From Amycolatopsis alkalitolerans (lineage in GTDB: Bacteria > Actinomycetota > Actinomycetes > Mycobacteriales > Pseudonocardiaceae), in contig NZ_VDFW01000005.1 in assembly GCF_006152065.1 (NCBI RefSeq), positions 227,830-291,829 on the forward strand: a stretch of 64,000 nucleotides of DNA, written 5' to 3'. The notes under the pieces were generated by a model. That model had not been told where the DNA came from. It did not search any database and was given only the letters and a program-made list of their open reading frames with translations. A program made the position numbers and the translations under genes. Shown here one piece after another: positions 1 through 7,770 of the stretch; the first letter of the stretch is position 1; the number at the start of each line of letters is the position of its first letter.

Positions 1-11
1 ATTGTTGCTGC

Positions 12-1163
12 GTGACCGCAGAGCAGCGGATCGCGGCGGACCGTGCCGTCGAGCGCAGCACCGTGCTCGACGAGCTGTTGCGCGAGCGAGAAGGCCTGCT
101 CGGCACGCTCGACCGCGTCGTCGCGCTGCAGGGCACCGCGCGGCTCATCCGGGAATCGCTCGGCGTGGACGCCGCGTTCGTGGGGGATCTGGAACAGCCC
201 GGGACCGCCGTGATCCGCTGGATGGCCGGCAACCGGACGGACGCACTGCAGAACCTGGTCGTCCCCACCGGGCAGGGTGTCGGCGGCCGGGTGCTCGCGT
301 CCGGGAAACCGGTGCGCGTCTCCGATTACGTCCGTGCGCGCACGATCACGCACCAGTTCGACGCGCAGGTCCAGGGCGAAGGGCTCGCCGCGCTGCTGAC
401 CGTCCCGATCATCGATCGGGGGGAGACGGTCGCGATCGCGTACGCGTCCATGCGCGAGCGCGCGGACTTCGGCGACGAAGCGGTGCTGCGGCTGGAAAAG
501 ATCGCCGACGAGGCCGCCGCCGCGCTGCGGCTCGCGGGAGTCGCCGAAGAGGCGCAGGCGGACGCCGTTTCCGCCGAGCGGCGGCGAATGCAGAGCGCAC
601 TGCACGATTCGGTGGGCGCGCTGCTGTTCTCCATCGGGGTCCAGGTGCGCGATCTGCATCAGGACGTGGTGGGGGACCCGGTGCTGGCCCGCCGGCTCAC
701 CCGGCTCGAGGGCGATGTTTCGGCGGCCTCGCGAGCGTTGCGGGAATCGTTGCTGTCGCTGTCGGAGTCCACTCCGGAACGCGCGCTGCCGGTGGAACTC
801 GCCGAGCACTGCCGGTCGTTCGAGGCGCGCTGCGGCCGGCCCGCGCGGTTCGTGCAGCTGGCGCCCGTCCGGCCGCTGGACGCCGAACGCACGGCGGTGC
901 TGGTGGGCACGGTGCGGGAAGGCCTGCTGAACGTGGAAAAACACGCGCGGGCCTGTTCGGTGGTGGTGAGTCTCGGGCCGAGTCTCGGCGGGGTGCAGGT
1001 GATGGTCGCCGACGACGGGACCGGTGAATCGGAGACGCCCGGCACCGGGATGGGCCTGCGTTCACTCGCCGAACGTGCCGCGCGCCTCGGCGGCCGAGTG
1101 AGCCTGGTGCGTGACGAGGACGGCGGCCGCACGCTGCGCGCGTGGGTACCGGAGGTGCCATGA
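12..1163 (+). CDS. GAF-domain sensor histidine kinase (NarL/DegS class)
   Basis: Cytoplasmic two-component sensor of 383 residues from a GTG start. A GAF domain lies at about residues 35-175. The phosphoacceptor box of the HisKA_3 type (ALHDSVGALLFSIG, His198) follows, and a C-terminal HATPase domain from about 290 has the N box (LLNVEKHA), DDGTG and the glycine-rich GTGMGLRSL loop. No membrane segment is visible, so the signal is probably an intracellular ligand or redox state bound by GAF. The gene overlaps the response regulator by ATGA, so the two form one operon. The reading frame is still open at the left window edge, so the true start could lie upstream. Function as a kinase is firm; the stimulus is unknown. 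Confidence 0.88.
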   Translation: MTAEQRIAADRAVERSTVLDELLREREGLLGTLDRVVALQGTARLIRESLGVDAAFVGDLEQPGTAVIRWMAGNRTDALQNLVVPTGQGVGGRVLASGKPVRVSDYVRARTITHQFDAQVQGEGLAALLTVPIIDRGETVAIAYASMRERADFGDEAVLRLEKIADEAAAALRLAGVAEEAQADAVSAERRRMQSALHDSVGALLFSIGVQVRDLHQDVVGDPVLARRLTRLEGDVSAASRALRESLLSLSESTPERALPVELAEHCRSFEARCGRPARFVQLAPVRPLDAERTAVLVGTVREGLLNVEKHARACSVVVSLGPSLGGVQVMVADDGTGESETPGTGMGLRSLAERAARLGGRVSLVRDEDGGRTLRAWVPEVP

Positions 1164-1780
1164 CCGCGACGGTGCTGGTGGTCGACGACCATCCCGTAGT
1201 CCGCGACGGGGTCACGTTGCTGCTGCGGGCCGAACCCGCGCTGGAGCTTGCCGGCAGCGCCGAGTCGGGGCGGGTCGCGATCGCGCGCGTGGCCCAGTTG
1301 CGGCCGGACCTGATCCTGCTGGACCTGCGGCTGCCGGACATGCTCGCGCCGGAGGTCATCGCCGAACTGCGGCAGGTGCATCCGGCGGGCCGGATCGTCG
1401 TGTTCACCGCACACGGCGATCACCAGGGCCTCCTCGCCGCGCTCGACGCCGGCGCGCACGGCTGCCTGCTCAAGGACGTCGCCGGGACCGACCTGGTGTC
1501 GGCGCTGCGGCGGGTGCTGCGCGGGGAACGGGTGGTCGACCCGCGCATCCTGCCCGACCAGGCGCAGCGTTCGCACGCGCTCGCCCGCAGCGGGCTGACG
1601 CGCCGCGAGTACGAGGTGCTGCGGCTCGCGGCACAGGGCCAGACCAACCCCGAGATCGCCGAGGCGATGGGCCTGACCCGCAACACGGTGAAGACCTACC
1701 TGCAGTCCGCGCTGCACAAACTCGGTGCCCGCAACCGGGTCGAGGCGATCGGCAAGGCGGGTGAGGCCGGCCTGCTCTGA
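1160..1780 (+). CDS. NarL/FixJ-family response regulator
   Basis: Partner of the preceding kinase. The receiver domain at residues 1-120 has the acidic pair D9/D10, phosphoacceptor D55 in LILLDLRLPD and the conserved Lys of CLLKDV. A LuxR-type helix-turn-helix occupies about 140-200 (LTRREYEVLRLAAQGQTN, then NTVKTYLQSALHKLGA). I chose the ATG at 1160 because GGAGG lies at 1151-1155 and the ATG overlaps the kinase stop codon (ATGA). An in-frame GTG at 1142 is less likely. It presumably regulates genes outside the window, because the next gene is separated by its own short leader. Confidence 0.9.
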   Translation: MTATVLVVDDHPVVRDGVTLLLRAEPALELAGSAESGRVAIARVAQLRPDLILLDLRLPDMLAPEVIAELRQVHPAGRIVVFTAHGDHQGLLAALDAGAHGCLLKDVAGTDLVSALRRVLRGERVVDPRILPDQAQRSHALARSGLTRREYEVLRLAAQGQTNPEIAEAMGLTRNTVKTYLQSALHKLGARNRVEAIGKAGEAGLL

Positions 1781-1818
1781 CCGCCTCATTGACACGTGTC
1801 TGCTGCTAGGTTCGGGGC

Positions 1819-2583
1819 ATGGCCGAGTATTCCTTCGAGATCGCGCGTCCCCGTGGTGATCAGCGGACCGCGGAGCAGTGGGCGCGGGACGCCTGGGAGG
1901 GCGCGCCTCGCGGCGTTCGCTGGATCTTGCGCGTCGGCTGGCGGCTGCTCGGATTCCGGCTCGGCGCGCCGGTGGACGTGCTCGGCTGGCCGGTCGCCAG
2001 TTCGGCGCCCGAGAAGGTCGTGCTCGACGCGCCATCGCCCCTGCTCGAGAGCCGTAACGTGGTCGAGACGAGCGAAACCTCGGTGCGCTGGACGACGATC
2101 GTCCACTACCGCAACGGCCTGGGCCGCCTGCTGTGGACGCTCGCCGCGCCCGTTCACACCAGGACGCTCCCGGTCCTGTTCGAGCGCGCGGCGGACCCGT
2201 CACGGCTCAAGCATCGGCTCGTCACCGGCTTCCAGAAGCGGATAGGCAATCCGATCCTGCATCGCCGGCCGGGACAGATACTGCTGGAGACCACGGGGCG
2301 CGTTTCCGGCCTGCCCCGGCGGACGCCGATCGGCGGGCGCCGCGCCGGGCACGAGTTCTGGCTCGTGTCCGAGCACGGTGGGCGATCCCAGTACGTGCGC
2401 AACATCGAGAAGGATCCGCGTGTCCGGGTGCGCCTGCGCGGCCGCTGGTATCCCGGCGTCGCGCACTTGCTGCCCGATGACGACCCGGTCGCCCGGCTCC
2501 GCGCCCTGCCGAGGATGAACAGCGCCGCGGTGCGCGCGGTCGGCACAGACCTGCTGACGATCCGGGTCGATCTCGAAGGGTAA
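1819..2583 (+). CDS. Two-domain protein with deazaflavin (F420)-dependent nitroreductase fold
   Basis: 254 residues. The C-terminal ~110 residues match the DDN/DUF385 family of F420-dependent reductases (ILLETTGRVSGLPRRTPIG, later SQYVRNIEKDPRVRVR and RWYPGVAHLL), which reduce quinones or nitro compounds with F420H2. The N-terminal ~130 residues (PVDVLGWPVASSAPEKVVLDAP, TIVHYRNGLGRLLWTLAAPVH) look like a DUF2867-type lipid- or ligand-binding domain, so this appears to be a fusion; that part is inference from the residue pattern. It is monocistronic and convergent with the MFS gene that ends at 2588. Substrate unknown. Confidence 0.72.
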   Translation: MAEYSFEIARPRGDQRTAEQWARDAWEGAPRGVRWILRVGWRLLGFRLGAPVDVLGWPVASSAPEKVVLDAPSPLLESRNVVETSETSVRWTTIVHYRNGLGRLLWTLAAPVHTRTLPVLFERAADPSRLKHRLVTGFQKRIGNPILHRRPGQILLETTGRVSGLPRRTPIGGRRAGHEFWLVSEHGGRSQYVRNIEKDPRVRVRLRGRWYPGVAHLLPDDDPVARLRALPRMNSAAVRAVGTDLLTIRVDLEG

Positions 2584-2587
2584 GCGC

Positions 2588-3898
2588 CTACTCGATCGCT
2601 TCGATCCGGCGGCCCGTCGAGTCGGGGGCGACCAGTGCCAGCACCGCGCCGGCGACCGGTCCCACGATCCCGAACGCCAGGGCGAGCGGCACCGATCCGG
2701 CGATCGACAGCGCCACCAGCGGGAACAGTCCAGCGCCGAACCCGCGCCCCGCGTAGTAGCTGAGGTTCGAACCGCTCGACCGGAGCCGCGTGGGGAAGAA
2801 CTCGGCCATCCAGATACCCAGCACGCCGAACCCGCCGCTGGCACCGGCGCACAGCATCAGCGCCCAGAACGCCGGCGAGGCCCAGAAGTCCGTGCCGATA
2901 CGGGCCGAGTGCGAGGTGACGAGGATCAGGAACCAGGTGAACCCGATGATGCCGAACAACGCCGAGGCGAAAAACGCCCACTTGCGCCGCAGCACGTCCG
3001 ACAGGATCCCGGTGACCGGATAGGTGATCGCGGTGACGACCAGTCCCAGCAGGACGATCAGGCTCGCGGTGCCGAGCGGTACCTTCTGCACCTTGATCAG
3101 GAACGTGGACAGGTACGAGATCAGCGAGTTCGTGGTCAGGAACAGCGCCGTGGCCAGTGCCATGAACACGATCGTGCCGCCCGCGTAGCCGCCGCGGAAC
3201 AGGTCGAGCAGCGGAACCTTGGTGCGGCGGAGGTGTTCCGGGACCCGGCCGCGCGCCAGCGCCCGCTGGTAGGTCCGCCACTGCTCGGACTCCGGCAGCA
3301 GGAACGCCGACGCGAGGCCGATCACCAGCGTCACCGCGCCGATCAGCACGTACCCGGCACGCCAGCCGTTGTGCGTGCCGAACCTGACGATGCAGAAGTA
3401 GATGACACCCTCGGTCACGATCTGGCCCACGAAGTACATCGCCTGGATCGAGCCGCCCATCATGCCGCGTTTGGCGGTTTTCCAGCACTCCGCGAACATC
3501 GAGAACGACAGGCCGAACAGTCCCCCCATGCCGATGCCGGCGAGCAGCCGGGTGATCAGGAACAGGGTGTAGTTCGGCGCGAGCCCGCCCAGCAGCGCGG
3601 CGATCCCGAAGATCAGGACCGAACCGGTGTAGGTCCAGCGCCGGCCGATGAGGTCACCCAGCCAGCCGCACAGGATCCCGCCCGCGATCGACGCGAACCC
3701 CTGCAGCGTCGAGACCTGCACGATCTGGATGGTGCTCACGTGCAGGCTTTCCGACAGGTAGGACAGCGGGTAGCCGACCAGGTTCAGTTCGGCGCCGTCG
3801 AACAGCGTGCCGAGGAAGGCGAAGAACAGGATGCGGCCGGTGGCCTGGCGCACACCGGTGATCCCGCCGGTGCTGGCGGGAGTCTTCAGGGTCGACAT
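2588..3898 (-). CDS. MFS transporter (first of a pair)
   Basis: 436-residue major facilitator with about 12 hydrophobic segments. The loop 2-3 signature (GWLGDLIGRRWTYTG), the motif in TM5 region and the C-terminal LPESEQW-like loop typical of metabolite/H+ symporters (SP/AAHS/MHS clans) are present. Start ATG at 3898 is preceded by AAAGGGA. It lies 19 bp downstream of a second MFS gene on the same strand, so the two are co-transcribed. Their position beside an IclR regulator and a molybdenum hydroxylase/UbiD operon suggests uptake of the aromatic or heterocyclic acid degraded by that operon. Two non-identical importers in tandem may serve different substrates. Confidence 0.82.
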   Translation of the reverse strand: MSTLKTPASTGGITGVRQATGRILFFAFLGTLFDGAELNLVGYPLSYLSESLHVSTIQIVQVSTLQGFASIAGGILCGWLGDLIGRRWTYTGSVLIFGIAALLGGLAPNYTLFLITRLLAGIGMGGLFGLSFSMFAECWKTAKRGMMGGSIQAMYFVGQIVTEGVIYFCIVRFGTHNGWRAGYVLIGAVTLVIGLASAFLLPESEQWRTYQRALARGRVPEHLRRTKVPLLDLFRGGYAGGTIVFMALATALFLTTNSLISYLSTFLIKVQKVPLGTASLIVLLGLVVTAITYPVTGILSDVLRRKWAFFASALFGIIGFTWFLILVTSHSARIGTDFWASPAFWALMLCAGASGGFGVLGIWMAEFFPTRLRSSGSNLSYYAGRGFGAGLFPLVALSIAGSVPLALAFGIVGPVAGAVLALVAPDSTGRRIEAIE

Positions 3899-3917
3899 TC
3901 GGTCCCTTTCGCGGGGC

Positions 3918-5243
3918 TTAGTCGGGGAGTTGCTGCCCGCGGGTCTCGGGGCAGAAGGGGGCGACGGCGAGGCCGAGGAGGTAGATCAGCCCGACGGTGG
4001 TCGCCGCGATCCCGTAACCGCCGAGGTGCGAGATGATCGCGCCCGAGGTCAGCGGGCCGAGGAAGGCGATGAACCGCGCGGCGTTGAACACGAACGCCGC
4101 TCCGGTCGCGCGCAGGTGCGTCGGGTAGAACTCGGGCAGCCACACCGGCATCCAGGTGTACTGGCCGAGCGTGAAGAAGCCGTTGACCACCAGCACGACG
4201 ACGATCAGGCCGAGGCTGTGCGTCCACAGGAACAGCACCGGGGTGAGCACAAGCGACAGTCCGAAGTAGAGCATGACGGCGGGCTTCCGGCCGATCTTGT
4301 CCGCGATGAAGCCGAATCCGATGTATCCGGCGATCGCGCCCGCGTTGTAGATCATCCCGGCCCCGCTCGCCCACGAGACCGCGGAATGCCCGGAAGCCGC
4401 GGCGCGCGACGCGACGTAGGCGGGCACCCAGGTCGAAATGCCCCACCAGCCGAGCGTGGTGACCAGCGACATGAGCGAGCCGAGGATGGTCAGCTTGCGC
4501 AGCTTGGGATCGACCATGATCTGCCGCAAGGTCAGCCGGGTGAACGACTTCTCGTGCGCGGTCAGCTCGTCCGCGCCGCGCGAGCGCAGTTCGGCCCGCT
4601 GCCGGTGCGCGCTGGCCCACTGTTCCGACTCGGGCACCTTGCGGCGCAACCACAACGCGAACAGCGCGGGCAGCACGCCGATGAGGAACATGTACCGCCA
4701 TGAGCCCGCGCCGAGCGGGGCGACGAAGTACCAGCAGGCGGAGGCGACGAAGAACCCGAGGCCGAGCCCGCACTGCATGAACCCGGCGGCCTTGGCGCGC
4801 GCGTGCTTCGGCCACGTTTCGGCGACCAGCGAGGTGCCGGTGCCCCATTCGGAGCCGAGCGCGAACCCGGTGATGAACCGCAGCACCAGGAATGCCGTCC
4901 ACGACCAGGAAACCGCGGTGAGCCCGGTGAACAGCGCGTAGAGCACCATCGAGGTCAGCAACGCGCGGCGGCGGCCGAAGTAGTCCGCGAAGATCCCGCC
5001 CAGGATGCCGCCGACACCCCAGCCCAGCAGCGTGACCGCGATCGTCGCGCCGGTGAGGAACGAGACCTGGCTGACGGGGGCGGACGGGTCCAACTGCCGC
5101 AGCACGACGCCCGCGGTGAGGATGAGCGCGTAGGTCTCGAACCCGTCGAAGAGCCAGCCGAGGTTGGCGGCCAGCAGCGACCGCCACTGGGTGCGGTCCA
5201 AGGTCTTGGTCCAGGAGGTTTTGGTGACGGCGACGTCGTTCAC
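3918..5243 (-). CDS. MFS transporter (second of a pair)
   Basis: 441-residue major facilitator; signature GGIFADYFGRRRALLT between TM2 and TM3 and LPEFYPTHLRATGAAFVFN in the C-terminal half, features shared with the aromatic acid:H+ symporter group. I start it at the GTG at 5243, with GGAAGGGAG about 8 nt upstream; the open frame continues to 5381 but that part reads like a leader. A palindromic site with core GACATTAAGTC lies about 60 bp upstream (5305-5327) and matches one in front of the coxG gene, which links both units to the IclR regulator encoded between them. Confidence 0.84.
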   Translation of the reverse strand: MNDVAVTKTSWTKTLDRTQWRSLLAANLGWLFDGFETYALILTAGVVLRQLDPSAPVSQVSFLTGATIAVTLLGWGVGGILGGIFADYFGRRRALLTSMVLYALFTGLTAVSWSWTAFLVLRFITGFALGSEWGTGTSLVAETWPKHARAKAAGFMQCGLGLGFFVASACWYFVAPLGAGSWRYMFLIGVLPALFALWLRRKVPESEQWASAHRQRAELRSRGADELTAHEKSFTRLTLRQIMVDPKLRKLTILGSLMSLVTTLGWWGISTWVPAYVASRAAASGHSAVSWASGAGMIYNAGAIAGYIGFGFIADKIGRKPAVMLYFGLSLVLTPVLFLWTHSLGLIVVVLVVNGFFTLGQYTWMPVWLPEFYPTHLRATGAAFVFNAARFIAFLGPLTSGAIISHLGGYGIAATTVGLIYLLGLAVAPFCPETRGQQLPD

Positions 5244-5304
5244 GGCTGTTCTCCCTTCCGGGCCGTCTTGGGCCGGATCGGAAGCGCTAGGGGGGGTGTC
5301 TCCT

Positions 5305-5327
5305 ATGCAAGACATTAAGTCCTGCAT
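5305..5327. promoter_or_regulatory. Probable IclR operator upstream of the MFS pair
   Basis: Imperfect palindrome ATGCAAGAC-ATTAA-GTCCTGCAT (8 of 9 bases pair between the arms) with core GACATTAAGTC. A partial third repeat of the core (CACATTAAG) follows at 5332-5340. The same core with one change (GACATGAAGTC) recurs at 6291-6301 before coxG. Binding by the neighbouring IclR protein is inference from position and repetition. Confidence 0.6.
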
Positions 5328-5408
5328 GCGGCACATTAAGCCGAGCCGATGGGTGCGGTCAAGAAAGGTTAGGGCGCGCAAGGGTTTTCTTGTTACGCAA
5401 AAGCGGAA

Positions 5409-6182
5409 CTAATCTGCGATTTTCTCCGTACCGCCGGTGCGTTCGGTGATCCTTAGCCCGCATTCGCGGATCATTTCGCCATAGTCCTCTACGTTGGACT
5501 CGTTGAGTTCCGACGAGAACGCGAGCGAGCAGATCACCATCGACACCCGGCCTCGCGCGTCGAACACCGGGGCGGCGACCCCGGACTGGCCGAGGTCGTA
5601 TTCGCGGACGCTGTCCGCGTAACCGCGCGCCCTGGTGGCCCTGAGGACGTCGCGCACGGCCATCGGTGCCGTCACGGTCTCTTCGGTGAACGTCTCGAGG
5701 CCGTGCCGGGCGATCAGCCGGGACACCTCGGCCTCGTCGGACCAGGCGTGGAAGGCGCGCATGATCGCTGGCGCGGAGAACGGGAAGGTGTCGCCGACGC
5801 CGACGGTGATCCGCACGCCCGTGCCACGGTCTCCCTTGGCCAGCACCGAATACGCGGCCGGGCCGTGCCGCTGCACCGCGAACACGATGAACCCCGTGCG
5901 CTGGCTGAGCGCGTCCAGTTCCTGCTGGACGATCTCGGACATCCAGTCCTCGGAGACCCGGGCCATCGCCAGCAGCCGCGGGCCGAGCGACCAGCCGCCG
6001 CGATCCCCGCGGCTCGCCGTCCAGCCGGCGCGCTGCAGTGTGCCGAGGATGTTGTAGCAGGTGCTCCGGTTGAGGCCGAGTTCCTCGATCAGCACGCCGG
6101 ACGCGACCGGTTCGGGCCAGTCGCGGGCGATTCGCTCCAGTAGCCGCACCGCGTGGCTCACCGCTGGTACGTCACTCGCCAT
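5409..6182 (-). CDS. IclR-family transcriptional regulator
   Basis: 257 residues from the ATG at 6182 (an upstream GTG at 6188 overlaps the AGAGG ribosome site, so the ATG is preferred). The N-terminal winged helix (VSHAVRLLERIARDW, ELGLNRSTCYNILGTLQRAGW) precedes the IclR effector-binding GAF-like domain (about residues 75-250, with ALSQRTGFIVFAVQRHG and SVREYDLGQSGVAAPVFD). IclR proteins sense small aromatic or keto acids. The gene is divergent from the coxG operon and upstream of the MFS pair, and matching palindromes stand before both, so it is the likely local regulator of import and degradation. Confidence 0.88.
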   Translation of the reverse strand: MASDVPAVSHAVRLLERIARDWPEPVASGVLIEELGLNRSTCYNILGTLQRAGWTASRGDRGGWSLGPRLLAMARVSEDWMSEIVQQELDALSQRTGFIVFAVQRHGPAAYSVLAKGDRGTGVRITVGVGDTFPFSAPAIMRAFHAWSDEAEVSRLIARHGLETFTEETVTAPMAVRDVLRATRARGYADSVREYDLGQSGVAAPVFDARGRVSMVICSLAFSSELNESNVEDYGEMIRECGLRITERTGGTEKIAD

Positions 6183-6282
6183 GCTCACCTCTCGTCATCG
6201 CAGTTCTGCGCACGGTAGCCGACCGGACCCCCGTGTTGCCGGTAAGCCTATTTGCGTGCCGCCGATCACGTGTTAACGTCCT

Positions 6283-6309
6283 CCATATCAGACATGAAGT
6301 CCTCTATGG
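6283..6309. promoter_or_regulatory. Probable IclR operator upstream of coxG
   Basis: Imperfect inverted repeat CCATATCAGAC-ATGAA-GTCCTCTATGG with 8 of 11 arm bases paired. Its centre GACATGAAGTC differs at one base from the centre of the site at 5305-5327. It ends 7 bp before the coxG start codon, so bound regulator would block initiation. Confidence 0.6.
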
Positions 6310-6316
6310 TGGTCAT

Positions 6317-6895
6317 ATGAAGCTGGGTTCCTCGTTCGTCGTTCCCGCCGGCCAAGATCGCGTGTTCGCGCATTTCCTCGATCCGGTCTCGATGCGTGTC
6401 AGCATTCCCGGCTGCGCGGAGCTGGAGAAGTCCGATGAAACGATCTACCGCGGGCGGCTGGTCAACGAGATCGCGCACGTCCGGTTCAGCGCCGGGTTCT
6501 CCGCCGAGCTCACGGCGGTGACCGAACCCACCGAAGTGCGGGCGCTGCTCAAGGGGGAGGACCGCAAGCTCGGCAGCTCCATCAAGATCGAGGCCGTGCT
6601 CGCGGTCCAGCCCGACGGCGCCGGATCGTCCAAGGTGGACTACAGCCTTGACGTCGCGATCTGGGGCAAGATCGGGCGGCTCGGCGAGTCGATCGTGCGC
6701 CGCCGGTCGCAGGAGGTCGAGCGCGAGTTCGTCGCGGCCTTCAGCGAGATCTGCGGCAGCGGGCCGCCCGGCCCGGACAACCCAGGCGTGCGAAGCGTGC
6801 TGGCCAAGCGGAACGGCGAGGCCGGCCAGATCGCGCCGAAACGGTCCTGGTGGCGACGGCTGCTCGCCAAGCTGTTCGGCGGGAGGGAAAGCTGA
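6317..6895 (+). CDS. CoxG-like SRPBCC-fold protein of a molybdenum hydroxylase operon
   Basis: 192 residues from ATG at 6317. Residues 1-145 form the CoxG/SRPBCC domain (MKLGSSFVVPAGQDRVFAHF, ISIPGC-like CAELEKSDETIYRGRL, and the VDYSLDVAIWGKIGRLG strand). CoxG-type proteins are needed for maturation or membrane attachment of CO dehydrogenase-like enzymes. The last ~45 residues are basic and tryptophan-rich (KRSWWRRLLAKLFGG), which could form an amphipathic membrane-binding helix; that is inference. It is the first gene of the operon and shares one base with the next gene. Confidence 0.8.
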   Translation: MKLGSSFVVPAGQDRVFAHFLDPVSMRVSIPGCAELEKSDETIYRGRLVNEIAHVRFSAGFSAELTAVTEPTEVRALLKGEDRKLGSSIKIEAVLAVQPDGAGSSKVDYSLDVAIWGKIGRLGESIVRRRSQEVEREFVAAFSEICGSGPPGPDNPGVRSVLAKRNGEAGQIAPKRSWWRRLLAKLFGGRES

Positions 6896-7770
6896 TGCCC
6901 GCCTACCACTACCCGGACACCCTCGACGAGGCGTGCGCGATGCTCGCCGACGGTGAGGACACGATGGTCTACGGCGGTGGCACCGCCGTGCAGATCCTCG
7001 TGAAGCAGGGCGTGCTGTTTGCGTCCGACCTGATCGACATCGGCCGCATCCGGGGCCTCGACGAGATCCGGCGCACCTCCGCCGGGCTCCGCACCGGGCC
7101 TCTGGTGACCCTGCGGCAGATGGAGACCAGCCCGGTGGTCCGCGAACTCGCGCCGCTGGCCGCCGAGGTCTACCGGCACGTCGCCAACCCGCGCGTGCGC
7201 AACACCGCGAGCGTCGGCGGCAACCTCGCGCACGGGGACTACCGGCTCGACCCGCCGACGGCGTTGCTCGTCCTGGACGCGAAGGTCGAGCTGAGCTCGC
7301 GTCGCGGCAGGCGTTCCCTGCCGGTGCGAGAGTTCTTTGTGGACTTCCAGAAGACGGCGCTCGAACCCGGCGAGATGATCACCGCGGTCGAGATCCCCCG
7401 CCAGCCCGCGTCCGTCGGGGCGCATTTCGTCAAGTACAGCAGCCTGTCGGCGAACGACTGGCCGTGCGCTTCGGTCGCGGCGCTGATCGTGGACGGCTCC
7501 CGCAACCGCCGCCAGGTCCGGCTCGGGCTCGGCGCGCTGTCGCACGTCCCGCTGTTCACGCAGTTCGACGTGCCTGCCGGCAGCGTGGTCGAGGACGTGG
7601 TCCGCGCGGCGAAGGACGCGGCGGAACCGCTGATCGACCCGATCCCGGACGTGCGCGGTGGAAGCGCCTACAAGAAGCGGCTCGGTCTGGTCGCGGTCGA
7701 AGAGGCCGTGCGGAATTCCTGGAAGGAGGGGCACGATGAGCGACGGATCTTGCTCTGGCGCCGTCGGTGA
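6895..7770 (+). CDS. Molybdopterin dehydrogenase FAD-binding subunit (CoxM-like)
   Basis: 291 residues from ATG 6895. FAD-binding motifs of the PCMH/xanthine dehydrogenase medium subunit are present: MVYGGGTAVQI near residue 25 and NTASVGGNLAHGD near residue 105, followed by the C-terminal CO_deh_flav_C domain. It would pass electrons from the iron-sulfur subunit to the final acceptor. Its last 35 bases overlap the large-subunit gene, whose ribosome site GGAAGGAGG lies inside this gene. The three subunits occur in the order M-L-S. Confidence 0.9.
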   Translation: MPAYHYPDTLDEACAMLADGEDTMVYGGGTAVQILVKQGVLFASDLIDIGRIRGLDEIRRTSAGLRTGPLVTLRQMETSPVVRELAPLAAEVYRHVANPRVRNTASVGGNLAHGDYRLDPPTALLVLDAKVELSSRRGRRSLPVREFFVDFQKTALEPGEMITAVEIPRQPASVGAHFVKYSSLSANDWPCASVAALIVDGSRNRRQVRLGLGALSHVPLFTQFDVPAGSVVEDVVRAAKDAAEPLIDPIPDVRGGSAYKKRLGLVAVEEAVRNSWKEGHDERRILLWRRR

